A stretch of DNA of 64,000 nucleotides from Neisseria macacae ATCC 33926 (GTDB taxonomy: Bacteria; Pseudomonadota; Gammaproteobacteria; Burkholderiales; Neisseriaceae), in the NCBI RefSeq assembly GCF_022749495.1, contig NZ_CP094241.1, positions 62,001 through 126,000 on the forward strand, written 5' to 3'. Each line of letters opens with the position of its first letter. Positions within the stretch are counted from its first letter, which is position 1. Position numbers and translations under genes: made by a program. The notes under the pieces are model-generated. The model was not told where the DNA came from, did not search any database, and was given only the letters and a program-made list of their open reading frames with translations. Of the stretch, positions 41,408-50,007 are shown piece after piece.

Positions 41408-43231
41408 CTACTTATTCGGCGGATTAATCGGCAGCGTCGAGCGGGAGACTTTGACGTCGGGGCATTTTTGCTTCATCTGATAGCGGAACACTTCCGCCTT
41501 GCGTTGATTGCCGGTTTTTTCGTAATTCGTACCCAAAATTACCTCATCCGCCCGATTCCGAATATCGGCATAAGGAATATAGACGGATTGGGTCGTCTCG
41601 CAATATTCGATTTCCTCCGAATCGATCGGCTTGATAACCAACAGGCGGAACTCTTCTTCATCGCGGAAGGCGAAGTCTTTAAACAGATAGCGGATGTATT
41701 CCAAGGCTTCTTTATCGTCGTCGCTGACGGCGGATTTGTCCTTGAAAAACCCGATAAGCTCTTCCAACGCTTCTTTTAATTTTTCCAAGCGGAACTGATG
41801 CCATTCTTCATTTCCGACGGGTTTCAGGCGGATACCGAACCGACTGATGTTTGAATTTAACGTAAATCGAATGGACGAACCTAAATTTTCTTTTGCTAAA
41901 TTTTGATGAAGGTCGAAAGCCTTATTGGGTGCAGAAAGCCATATTTCGCATTTCTTATCTGTAATATATTCATCTTGGTACGCGATATAAGCTACTTGAT
42001 AAAGCGGTAGCTTTTCGTATTCATTATCTGAAAAAACAGCTTCCGGCAGGTCGTCTGAACTCTGACCAGACATTTCAGACAGACCGCGAAATGGGACGGA
42101 AATATCCGATTCTTTCAACCAATCCCCGTTTTTATTGAACACCAGGCAGCAGCCCGAAGCCTCTACGCCGCCCTCTTTGCCATACAGGCGGAACTGGTTC
42201 AAATCGTTGACGCGGCTGGAGAAACAGGTAAAAAAAGCATTATAGGACGTGCCATCCGCTTTGTTTTCCAGCTCCAAATCCTGCTGGTTCAATAAGTCCA
42301 GTAGTGGCTTGCCTTCAGACGGATCGTTCATATAGGTGGAACTGCCGAGCCGCATCGGACTGGCGGTTTCGTTGCCGCCGATGCCGAATAATATATGGCA
42401 TACATGGGGCGAAGTGTAATGCGCCATCGGAATAAAACCCAATTCTATCGGCGTGATATGGAGAACCGCCAACACGGATGCAACGGCATCTTGCGGTTGT
42501 GAAGTTTTACTCTTGAAAAGCGATTTCTGTATTTCTTGTTTTTTCTTCTCAAAATAGGAATGCCAATCCTTATTGAGGTAATCAATTTCCCTTAAACCTT
42601 GATGGATTTTTTTTTTCATTCTTTTTTTTGCGTTACCGCTTAATCGAGATAACTGTTTATAGGTAACAGAAAAATATTCTCTAGCCTGCTTAACAAATTT
42701 TTCTGCTTCAGATGTACTTTTAATTCTCTTACCCAATTCAAGATAACAACGACCAAACCAAGATTGAGCATTAGCCTGTTCCCAAATGCGGTATTGATGT
42801 TCTAAATGATTGGAAAGTTGTAACAACTCTTGACAACATTCAATCACTTGCTCAAACAGTTTACTTGCCTTGTCCGTATTTTTGGTTTTCTTGGCGTGTT
42901 CAAAATAACAATTAATAAGCTCATATTGGGCACTGATTTGTTGCTGAATGTTTTTTTGTCCACCCTCTTTGGCAAGCCGTGAATACTCTCGACAACATTT
43001 AATGGCTTGCCCGAACAGTTCTTCTGCTTTGTCCGTATTTTTGGTTTTCTTGGCATATTCAAGATAACAACAAATAAGCCCGGATTGAATTAGGCTTTGC
43101 TTGAAAATCTGAGTGTTTTTATCCGTAATCCCGTCTAAAGCCTGATACAGCTTTTCAATCGCTTCAGCGTATTTTTTCTCTTCAAATAATAATTGGGAAC
43201 TTTCATTAATCAAACCATCAATATCCATCAT
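41408..43231 (-). CDS. TPR-repeat protein with C-terminal DUF2971-like domain
   Basis: 607 residues, noticeably AT-rich in its N-terminal half. Residues 1-~230 are TPR-like helices, with a near-duplicated segment (CCYLEYAKKTKNTDKAEELF and CYFEHAKKTKNTDKASKLF). Residues ~265-560 resemble DUF2971: MAHYTSPHVCHILF, MRLGSSTYMNDPSEGKPLL, FFTCFSSRVNDLNQFRLYG, GCCLVFN and DEEEFRLLVI. DUF2971 proteins are often found in mobile or defence contexts; catalytic function is not established. No partner gene is adjacent. AGAGGG precedes a double ATG, so the start may be one codon later. Confidence 0.7.
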   Translation of the reverse strand: MMDIDGLINESSQLLFEEKKYAEAIEKLYQALDGITDKNTQIFKQSLIQSGLICCYLEYAKKTKNTDKAEELFGQAIKCCREYSRLAKEGGQKNIQQQISAQYELINCYFEHAKKTKNTDKASKLFEQVIECCQELLQLSNHLEHQYRIWEQANAQSWFGRCYLELGKRIKSTSEAEKFVKQAREYFSVTYKQLSRLSGNAKKRMKKKIHQGLREIDYLNKDWHSYFEKKKQEIQKSLFKSKTSQPQDAVASVLAVLHITPIELGFIPMAHYTSPHVCHILFGIGGNETASPMRLGSSTYMNDPSEGKPLLDLLNQQDLELENKADGTSYNAFFTCFSSRVNDLNQFRLYGKEGGVEASGCCLVFNKNGDWLKESDISVPFRGLSEMSGQSSDDLPEAVFSDNEYEKLPLYQVAYIAYQDEYITDKKCEIWLSAPNKAFDLHQNLAKENLGSSIRFTLNSNISRFGIRLKPVGNEEWHQFRLEKLKEALEELIGFFKDKSAVSDDDKEALEYIRYLFKDFAFRDEEEFRLLVIKPIDSEEIEYCETTQSVYIPYADIRNRADEVILGTNYEKTGNQRKAEVFRYQMKQKCPDVKVSRSTLPINPPNK

Positions 43232-43354
43232 TTATCCCTCTATCAAACCAATCCATTAAAAACTAATCAAACGAAAATTGTACACCATATATACCAAAGC
43301 TCCCCTTTCCTGCCCCCAAAGCAGAAAACCGATTCAGTATCCATCCATGTTTAT

Positions 43355-43401
43355 AAAAAGGTCGTCTGAAAACCCGAAAATACGGTTTTCAGACGACCTT
43401 T
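43355..43401 (-). terminator. Uptake-sequence hairpin terminator (ligase gene)
   Basis: AAAAAGGTCGTCTGAAAACC / GGTTTTCAGACGACCTTTC downstream of the ligase gene. Confidence 0.8.
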
Positions 43402-43413
43402 CGACCATCGGTT

Positions 43414-44232
43414 TCACCTGTCCGTCCTGACCCGCACAAACGTGGCAAACTTCGGCGTGCCTTTTTGTGTGAAGCCGCGGTAGCGGTATGTGATGACCGA
43501 GCCGATTTTGGGCGGGTTATCGCGGTCTTTGTCTTTGAAGCCGCTGCCGATGCGGAATTCGCCGTGTCGGTTTTTGCAGCCGACCGCGCCCAGCCGTCCG
43601 GCGTTGCGCCCTTTGCCTTCATAATGCCGCGTTACCGTGCATTCGTCGTCGTATTGGCTTTTCAGCTTCAATAATTGGCTGCTCCTGCCGCCGCTGTAAC
43701 GCGATTCGGGCTGGCGCAGCATCACGCCTTCGCCGCCCTGCGCTTCGATTTGTTTCAAAAAATCCATCGCGTGCTGCCGGTCGCGCACTTTGGTTTGCGG
43801 GATGATGGTGATGGGCGCGTTCGGATGCGTTTTCAGCCATTGCGTTGCGACGGCGAGGCGTTGGTAGAGATTGCCCTGTGCTTTGGGTACGTCGAAAACA
43901 TGAAGGCGGATGCCGCGCCAATCGCCGGAAGACGAGCGCACGGCGGCGGAAATCTGTTCAAACTGTCCGCGCCCGCTATACAGCTCGCCATCGAGCGGAT
44001 ACGGCGGGAACTGCGCGGTAAAGCCTTTAGGCGGGGTAAACGCGTAGCCCTGCCTGCTGACCAATTGCCGCCCGTCCCAATACACGCGCACGCCGTCGAG
44101 CTTCTCGCTCATCGCCCAGCCTGTAATGTCTTGGTCTTTGTATTCCTGCGCCAGCATCAAATCCGCGCCGAGCGCCGTTTGGATGAAAAAAGCGGCAAAA
44201 ATCGGTATCATGCCTTGCATTGAAGTTCTCAT
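43414..44232 (-). CDS. Periplasmic ATP-dependent DNA ligase, Lig E type
   Basis: 272 residues. Signal peptide to about residue 22 (IPIFAAFFIQTALGA), then a minimal two-domain ligase. Nucleophilic Lys in SEKLDGVRVYWDG, Arg in SRQGYAFTPPKGF, PLDGELYSGRGQFEQI, EGVMLRQPES, LLKLKSQYDDECTVTRHYEGKGRNAG, and the OB-domain end FRIGSGFKDKDRDNPP. Lig E enzymes are secreted to the periplasm of competent proteobacteria, including Neisseria, and have been linked to extracellular DNA and biofilm rather than replication. Start is one of three close ATGs; the first has GGAA upstream. Confidence 0.9.
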   Translation of the reverse strand: MRTSMQGMIPIFAAFFIQTALGADLMLAQEYKDQDITGWAMSEKLDGVRVYWDGRQLVSRQGYAFTPPKGFTAQFPPYPLDGELYSGRGQFEQISAAVRSSSGDWRGIRLHVFDVPKAQGNLYQRLAVATQWLKTHPNAPITIIPQTKVRDRQHAMDFLKQIEAQGGEGVMLRQPESRYSGGRSSQLLKLKSQYDDECTVTRHYEGKGRNAGRLGAVGCKNRHGEFRIGSGFKDKDRDNPPKIGSVITYRYRGFTQKGTPKFATFVRVRTDR

Positions 44233-44366
44233 AAACGTTCCAATAATGTGAGTGATTATTTCAAATATAATAATGATACCGCATAAGCAGACCGAAGGTC
44301 GTCTGAAAACATCGTTTCAACGAAGTTCAAGCCCTGTCCCAACCACTACCCAAGGAATCCCGCCTC

Positions 44367-44999
44367 ATGGCACTTCAAGCCGAAATCATTGCCGTTACCC
44401 CCTTCCGCCAAAACTGTACCCTTTTGTGGGATGACGAAACCCGCGAAGCCGTTCTGACCGATGTCGGCGGCGACGTTTCCTACCTCCTGCAAGAGCTGGA
44501 CGCGAAAAACCTAACCCTGACCGCCATTTGGCTGACCCACGGACACCTCGACCATGCCGGCGGCGTGGTGGAATTGCGGGAACACCGCCCCGTCCCCGTC
44601 ATAGGCCCTCATGCGGACGACGGTTTCCTGCTCCAAGCCCTGCCCGAAACAACCGCCCAATACGGCTTTCCCGTTTCCCCCGCATTCGAGCCGACCCGTT
44701 GGCTGACCGAAGGCGAAACGCTCAAGGTCGGCAGCCATGCCTTCCAAGTCCTGCACATCCCCGGCCACACGCCCGGCCACGTCGTTTTCTACTGCGCCGA
44801 AGCAGGGCTGCTCATCGCGGGCGACGTATTGTTTTACGAAACCATAGGCAGAACCGACTTCCCGCGCGGCAACCACGCCGACCTCATCCATAATATCCGC
44901 ACCAAACTGTTCGTCCTGCCCGAAGATACCCGCGTCATCGCGGGACACGGCAGAATGACCGACATCGGGCATGAAAAACGGCACAATCCGTTTTTTTAA
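44367..44999 (+). CDS. MBL-fold hydrolase, glyoxalase II-like (YcbL type)
   Basis: 210 residues. Metal motif THGHLDHAGGVVEL, His in HIPGHTPGHVVFY, Asp in LLIAGDVLFYETIGRTDFPRG, and C-terminal VIAGHGRMTDIGHEKRHNPF. These are the ligands of the binuclear zinc site. The short length and GRTDFPRG resemble YcbL-type enzymes (type II glyoxalase II). Substrate not certain. Cytoplasmic, monocistronic. Confidence 0.9.
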   Translation: MALQAEIIAVTPFRQNCTLLWDDETREAVLTDVGGDVSYLLQELDAKNLTLTAIWLTHGHLDHAGGVVELREHRPVPVIGPHADDGFLLQALPETTAQYGFPVSPAFEPTRWLTEGETLKVGSHAFQVLHIPGHTPGHVVFYCAEAGLLIAGDVLFYETIGRTDFPRGNHADLIHNIRTKLFVLPEDTRVIAGHGRMTDIGHEKRHNPFF

Positions 45000-45011
45000 A
45001 TCCTGAAAGCG

Positions 45012-45055
45012 AAAGGTCGTCTGAAACACGGATAAGCGTTTCAGACGACCTTTTT
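45012..45055 (+). terminator. Uptake-sequence hairpin terminator
   Basis: GAAAGGTCGTCTGAAACAC / CGTTTCAGACGACCTTTTT after the MBL gene. Confidence 0.8.
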
Positions 45056-45106
45056 ATAGAGAATGAGTAAAATGCAATGGAATACACTTTAAAGGAAATT
45101 CGTAAT

Positions 45107-45529
45107 ATGAAAACCGCGCATGAAACATTAGCTGAGTTCATTCAAAAAATGAAAGATTATGAATTGTATTGGGGAGGGCTTACTCAAAAAAGTTTGGATG
45201 AAGGTACTTTTTTTGAAATTGATGAAGATGAAAACAGCAAAAAAAGATCTGATGAAATCAAAAAAATACACCAACAATTTTTATCTAAAAAAGCTTTATC
45301 TTTAAGGCAAGCTAGACAAGAAGCCCCTGATTTTGGAATGCCACCAGAATATAACCAAACCATTACAGCCGAACGGAAAATCAGCGATAAAAAATATGAA
45401 ATAGATGTGTTGAGTGATAGAGAGGGAAAGAAAACCTATACGCTGGTTTTGGAAGGTGGGGAATGGAAAATCGATCAAATGGGTTTTATGTATTACGATA
45501 AATGGAAGAAGTCCCGCCAATTGTTTTGA
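45107..45529 (+). CDS. Possible NTF2-fold immunity protein (orphan)
   Basis: 140 residues from the ATG at 45107, with AAAGGAAA about 10 bases upstream; an in-frame ATG ten codons earlier has no ribosome site. The gene is clearly more AT-rich than its neighbours. The pattern ([17 protein letters not shown], a long polar middle, then [13 protein letters not shown] and [19 protein letters not shown]) recalls NTF2-like immunity proteins of polymorphic toxin systems. No toxin gene is adjacent, so it would be an orphan immunity gene. Other NTF2-like roles cannot be excluded. Confidence 0.5.
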
Positions 45530-45618
45530 ATAAGCGATAACTTGTCATCGGTTGGTTTAAGAATCAATACCTTGATAAAGTTGATTGAAGGGCTGGTTCC
45601 CGGAAAATTTGTTTTCTT

Positions 45619-45663
45619 AAAAAGGTCGTCTGAAAAGTTCAAAATCTTTTTCAGACGACCTTT
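45619..45663. terminator. Uptake-sequence hairpin terminator
   Basis: AAAAAGGTCGTCTGAAAA / TTTTTCAGACGACCTTT about 90 bases past the putative immunity gene. Confidence 0.75.
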
Positions 45664-45751
45664 GACGACTTTGACCGCGCTCAAACCTGCTGCGCTCCGC
45701 CCATGCTGCCTGATTTGAAATAATTTTTTTAAAAATAAAAGGATAGCCTTG

Positions 45752-45858
45752 TATAGTGGATTAACTTTAAACCAGTACGGCGTTGCCTCGCCTTGCCGTA
45801 CTATCTGTACTGTCTGCGGCTTCGTCGCCTTGTCCTGATTTAAATTTAATCCACTATA
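45752..45858. repeat. Correia-type element (107 bp)
   Basis: Complete element with TATAGTGGATTAACTTTAAA and TTTAAATTTAATCCACTATA ends. Confidence 0.9.
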
Positions 45859-45972
45859 TTTTGCCCGAGGTCGTCTGAAAACCTGCGCTTTGCAAACCTG
45901 TGGTTTAGGATTAGTATAACTATACCAATTTATCCCAAATCCATTTCAAATCATTCACTTCGGAGAGATTCC

Positions 45973-47742
45973 ATGAGCTACACGGCCCCTGTAAACGAAT
46001 TACGTTTCGGCATCCGCGTGCACGGCAGGTTGGACGAAATCCTGCAACTGCCCCATGCGGAAGGTTTGGACGCGGAAACGGTGGATGCGGTGCTGGACGA
46101 AGCGGCGCGGTTTGCCTCGGAGCAATGGGCGGACACCAACCGCACCGGCGACCTCTACGGCGCGGGTTTTTCAGACGACCTGATTACCACCCATCCCGAT
46201 TTGGCGCGTGCCTACCGCGATTTCTGCGAAGCGGGTTGGGCGGGTTTGCACGCGCCGGCAGAGTTTGGCGGACAGGGGCTGCCGGCGGTCGTGTCGGCGG
46301 CGTGTGAAGAGATGTGGTGCGCCGCCAACCTTGCCCTGTCGCTGATGCCGATGCTGACGCTGGGGGCGGTGGACGCGCTGTTCAAACACGGCAGCGAGGA
46401 GCAGAAACAGACCTACCTGCCGAAAATGTGCAGCGGCGAATGGGCGGGAACGATGAATTTGAGCGAACCGCAGGCGGGTTCGGATTTGAACCATATCGCC
46501 ACCCGCGCCGTACCGAAAGAAAACGGTGCGTATGCCCTCAGCGGGCAGAAAATCTTCATCACTTGGGGCGATCAGGAAATGACGGAAAACATCGTCCATC
46601 TGGTGCTCGCACGCCTGCCCGATGCCGCGCCGGGCGTGCAGGGCGTGTCGATGTTTATCGTACCGAAATATTTGGTGAACGCCGACGGCAGCTTGGGCGG
46701 ACGCAACGGCGTGCGCGCCATCGGCATCGAACACAAGCTCGGCATACACGCCAGCCCGACCTGTACGATGGAGTTCGACAATGCCGAAGGCTATCTGGTC
46801 GGCAGGGCGGGCAAGGGTTTGGCATATATGTTTACCATGATGAAAACCGCGCGGCTGAACGTCGGCATCGAAGGCCACGCCGTCGCCGAACGCGCCTACC
46901 AAAACGCGCTCGCCTATGCCAAAGAACGCGTGCAGGGACGCGACGAGGCGGACGGTTCAGACGACGTGGCGATTATCCGCCATCCCGACGTGCGCCGTAT
47001 GTTGTTGATACAAAAGGCAACGCTCGCCGCCCAACGCGCCCTGTATCTGCGCGCCGCCGCTCTGACCGATTTTGCCGCCGCCTGCCCCGACAACGTATTG
47101 CGCAAAGAAGCGGAGCGCGAACTGGATTTCCTGATTCCCATCGTCAAAGCCTGGCCGACCGACAACGGCGTCGTCCTGACCAACCTCGCCGTCCAGATTT
47201 ACGGCGGTGCGGGTTACGTCGAAGAAAGCGGCGTGGCGCAATACCTGCGCGACGTGCGGATTACGCCGATTTATGAAGGCACCAACGGCATACAGGCCGC
47301 CGATTTGGCAGGGCGCAAAACCACCGGCAAAAACGGCGCGCTGCCCTTGAAGCTGCTCGCCGAAGGCAAAGAGCTGGCGGACAAACTCGCGGCCGCCGAA
47401 CCCGCCGCCGCGCAGCAACTGGCGCAAGCCATTGAAACGGCAGAACAAAGCATCGCCCGGATGGTTGGATACGCCGACCGTCCCACCCTTGCCGCCTCCG
47501 CGTCCAACGCCTACCTCCAACAAATGGGGCTGACGCTCGGCGCCATCGGACTCGCCCGCGCCTACCTTGCCGCCGAAGCCGCCCAAAAGGACGACGCCGA
47601 CGGCTTCGGCAGCAGTTTCTACGCCGCGCAGCAACACAACGCCCGCGTCTATTGCGCCCACGTCCTGCCGCAGGTTTACGCCTGCGCCGCGCAGATTGAA
47701 AACGCGCAGGCATTGCTGGACGTACCGTTAGAACTTTATTGA
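45973..47742 (+). CDS. Acyl-CoA dehydrogenase with C-terminal extension
   Basis: 589 residues, the long acyl-CoA dehydrogenase type. Central domain with GTMNLSEPQAGSDLNHIATRA and YALSGQKIFITWGDQ. C-terminal flavin domain with YMFTMMKTARLNVGIEG, VQIYGGAGYVEESGVAQYLRD and the catalytic-Glu region ITPIYEGTNGIQAADL. A further ~120-residue helical domain follows (Acyl-CoA_dh_C type, also seen in DmdC-like enzymes). FAD-dependent; electrons go to EtfAB (22125-23820). Exact acyl substrate unknown. GGAGAG ribosome site present. Confidence 0.92.
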   Translation: MSYTAPVNELRFGIRVHGRLDEILQLPHAEGLDAETVDAVLDEAARFASEQWADTNRTGDLYGAGFSDDLITTHPDLARAYRDFCEAGWAGLHAPAEFGGQGLPAVVSAACEEMWCAANLALSLMPMLTLGAVDALFKHGSEEQKQTYLPKMCSGEWAGTMNLSEPQAGSDLNHIATRAVPKENGAYALSGQKIFITWGDQEMTENIVHLVLARLPDAAPGVQGVSMFIVPKYLVNADGSLGGRNGVRAIGIEHKLGIHASPTCTMEFDNAEGYLVGRAGKGLAYMFTMMKTARLNVGIEGHAVAERAYQNALAYAKERVQGRDEADGSDDVAIIRHPDVRRMLLIQKATLAAQRALYLRAAALTDFAAACPDNVLRKEAERELDFLIPIVKAWPTDNGVVLTNLAVQIYGGAGYVEESGVAQYLRDVRITPIYEGTNGIQAADLAGRKTTGKNGALPLKLLAEGKELADKLAAAEPAAAQQLAQAIETAEQSIARMVGYADRPTLAASASNAYLQQMGLTLGAIGLARAYLAAEAAQKDDADGFGSSFYAAQQHNARVYCAHVLPQVYACAAQIENAQALLDVPLELY

Positions 47743-47756
47743 CGGATACGGGTTTG

Positions 47757-47800
47757 AAAAAGGTCGTCTGAAACCGGATTTTGGGTTTCAGACGACCTCT
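47757..47800 (+). terminator. Acyl-CoA dehydrogenase gene terminator
   Basis: AAAAAGGTCGTCTGAAACC / GGTTTCAGACGACCTCTTTT, 15 bases past the stop codon. Confidence 0.85.
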
Positions 47801-47943
47801 TTTGTCAGCGTTAGCGTGGATTGAAGCAGAACGCCTGAGTCGAATTGAGCCATCTGTCCGATCGGGCATTGGACGGAAATGGAAAGGAAACAGGCTTGCC
47901 GCCGCGTAAAAAGGTCGTCTGAAAACGTTTTAACGCCATTCGT

Positions 47944-48100
47944 TATAGTGGATTAAATTTAAATCAGGACAAGGCGACGAAGCCGCAGACAGTACAGATA
48001 GTACGGAACCGATTCATTTGGTGCTTCAGCACCTTAGAGAATCGTTCTCTTTGAGCTAAGGCGAGGCAACGCCGTACTGGTTTAAAGTTAATCCACTATA
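47944..48100. repeat. Correia-type element, long form (157 bp), inside an uptake-sequence hairpin
   Basis: Full long-class element including the AGAGAATCGTTCTCTTTGAG block. The uptake-sequence arms AAAAAGGTCGTCTGAAAACG (47908-47930 region) and CGTTTTCAGACGACCTTT (48103-48121) lie on its two sides, so it sits in the loop of the bioC terminator. Confidence 0.9.
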
Positions 48101-48141
48101 AAACGTTTTCAGACGACCTTTCATTCATTCCGCCAAACCGT

Positions 48142-48933
48142 TCAGCCTTTCGGATAAAACCGCACCACGTTTTCCCCCTCGGGCAGCGTCAGTTTCTTCA
48201 CGGCATGACCGTACACGGTTTCGAGCGTGACGGTCAGACCGCCTTCGGTTTCAAAAATCTTATCCACAAACGCATCAGCCGCTTGGGCGTCGTCGTTGAA
48301 TTTCAAGGCGTGCCACAAGCCCAAGGTTTCCATGTCCTGCCGGAACGTCGCCGCCTTGCGGTAGCTCAATTCGAGCTTGGCGGTGTCGGTCACGGGGTCG
48401 TAGAAACCGTTGTCGGCAAGCATGTCGCCGAGGTCGTGCATATCGATTAAGGTCGGCGTTTCACACGCTATCCCCGCGCTTTTCAGACGACCTGTCAGCT
48501 CGGTCAGGCTGTCGCGGCCAAAATGGGTGAAGAATAATAAACCGTCTGTTTTCAAAGCGTTTGCCCAATTTTTCAGGACGGGCAGGATTTCGTCCGCGCG
48601 GGGCAGGCTGAGGTTCGCCCACAACATATCGGCACAGGCTTCGGGCAGCGGGTCGGTCAGGGCTTGGCAGTGTTGCGGGACGGTTTTACCGGTGAGTTTT
48701 TGCCAAAAACCGCTTTTGCGCGCGGCTGCAGCGGTCTGGAGGAAGTCGGCGCGCGGGTCGTATTCTTCGAATACCGCATTCGGATAACGCGCGGCAAGCA
48801 GGCTGCGGCTGATGTCCGCGTCCGCACCGACCAGCAGGATGCGTTTGGGCGCGTTGCGGACGATTTGCAGCCGTTCGTCGGTGTCTTGGGCGAGATGGCG
48901 GTGGATTTGCCAGCGTTTGTCTTGGGGTTTCAT
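48142..48933 (-). CDS. bioC: Malonyl-ACP O-methyltransferase BioC-like
   Basis: 263 residues. SAM-methyltransferase fold: RILLVGADADISRSLLAARY (motif I, degenerate glycines), CADMLWANLSLPRADEILPV (motif IV region typical of BioC), LKTDGLLFFTHFGRDSLTEL, and DMHDLGDMLADNGFYDPV. BioC masks malonyl-ACP as its methyl ester to start biotin synthesis. The bioH homolog 330 bases upstream supports this role. An uptake sequence lies inside the coding region. Confidence 0.82.
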   Translation of the reverse strand: MKPQDKRWQIHRHLAQDTDERLQIVRNAPKRILLVGADADISRSLLAARYPNAVFEEYDPRADFLQTAAAARKSGFWQKLTGKTVPQHCQALTDPLPEACADMLWANLSLPRADEILPVLKNWANALKTDGLLFFTHFGRDSLTELTGRLKSAGIACETPTLIDMHDLGDMLADNGFYDPVTDTAKLELSYRKAATFRQDMETLGLWHALKFNDDAQAADAFVDKIFETEGGLTVTLETVYGHAVKKLTLPEGENVVRFYPKG

Positions 48934-49260
48934 GTTTCAGACGACCTTTTTCTTCTTTTTTGAAGGGGTGGTTTTTGTACCGTTGTTGATGTTTGTATAG
49001 GGATGGCGGTTCTATGTTCTTATGCCGCATTTCGAAAGCCACCCTAATCCTCGTATGTCGTCATTCCCGCGCAGGCGGGAATCCAGACCTCTAGTTTTCA
49101 GAAATATTCAAAGATTACCGTCATTTCAAACTTCTGGATTCCCGCCTGCGCGGGAATGACGAAAAGGGTTTTCTGCCATTTTAATCTATTAAAAATAGAA
49201 AAATTTCCTTAATCCTTAATTTCCAAATTCATATTTGTACAGAAATCAAAGTATGCCTTT
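48934..49260. other. Intergenic region bioC-bioH with dRS3 pair
   Basis: Holds an uptake sequence directly before bioC (48937-48953) and an NIME-like unit bounded by two dRS3 repeats. No gene is seen. Confidence 0.65.
49063..49157. repeat. NIME-like unit flanked by dRS3 repeats
   Basis: Two 20-base dRS3 repeats of the form ATTCCC-N8-GGGAAT (49063-49082 and 49138-49157), inverted relative to each other and enclosing a 55-base AT-rich RS segment. This is the classical Neisseria intergenic mosaic element layout. Confidence 0.85.
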
Positions 49261-50007
49261 TCAGACGACCTTTTCGACAAAATCGCGGTAGTGTTCGGCA
49301 AATTCGTCGGCGTGGCTTAAAAACGGGGCGTGTGCCGCTTTTTCCATCAATACCAATTCGCTGTCCGCCAGATGGCGGTTGAGGTATTCGCCCATGCGCG
49401 GCGGGGTGATGGCGTCTTTTTGTCCAAACACTAAAAGCGACGGGGCTTGGATGCTTGAAAGCAGGGGGCGGGCATCGGCTTGGTTGACGGCATCCAACGC
49501 GGCTTGCAGGGCGGGCGGTGCGCCGTGGCGGGAGAGGTCGGGCAGGATGTTGCCGATGATTTCGGCGGCGTTTGGTGTGTGCAGCAACTGTAATTGTAGA
49601 AACTGTTTGATATGTTTGGCATAATCCTGCCGGAACGCGCCGACCATCTTGCCCAAAGCGGGGTTGGACAGCCCTTCGGGGTAGTCCGCGTCGGCGGTCA
49701 GGCGGGCGAAACTTGCGGTCAGGCAGAGCGAACAGACTTTGTCGGGACGGCGTGCGGCGAGATGGAGCGCGACCAAGCCGCCGAGCGACCAGCCGAGGAT
49801 GTGGGCGGGCGTGTCGATTTCTTCGGCGAAGGCTTCGGCAATTGCGGCGATGTTGAAGTTTTCGGCAAAGGGTGCGTCGCCGTGTCCGGGCAAATCGAGG
49901 GCGCGGATGTCCCAATCGGAGGGCAGGCGCGGGATGAGGTCGTCGAAGACGTGGCGGTTCGCTGCCCAGCCGTGTATCAGATAAACTTTTTTGGCGGAGT
50001 GCGGCAT
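49261..50007 (-). CDS. bioH: Pimeloyl-ACP methyl ester esterase BioH-like
   Basis: 248 residues from the ATG at 50007 (the frame is open further up but covers comF antisense). Alpha/beta hydrolase: VYLIHGWAANRHVFDDL, nucleophile Ser in ILGWSLGGLVALHLAA, acid Asp in LLVFGQKDAITPP, and His in MEKAAHAPFLSH. BioH removes the methyl group from pimeloyl-ACP methyl ester in biotin synthesis and pairs functionally with bioC downstream. The 5' end touches the divergent comF start. Confidence 0.88.
   Translation of the reverse strand: MPHSAKKVYLIHGWAANRHVFDDLIPRLPSDWDIRALDLPGHGDAPFAENFNIAAIAEAFAEEIDTPAHILGWSLGGLVALHLAARRPDKVCSLCLTASFARLTADADYPEGLSNPALGKMVGAFRQDYAKHIKQFLQLQLLHTPNAAEIIGNILPDLSRHGAPPALQAALDAVNQADARPLLSSIQAPSLLVFGQKDAITPPRMGEYLNRHLADSELVLMEKAAHAPFLSHADEFAEHYRDFVEKVV

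Larger units (their letters stand above)
45530..45972. other. Intergenic region with hairpin and Correia-type element
   Basis: 440 bases: an uptake-sequence hairpin, a 107 bp Correia-type element, another uptake sequence at about 45865-45881, and the promoter area of the acyl-CoA dehydrogenase gene. No gene. Confidence 0.65.
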
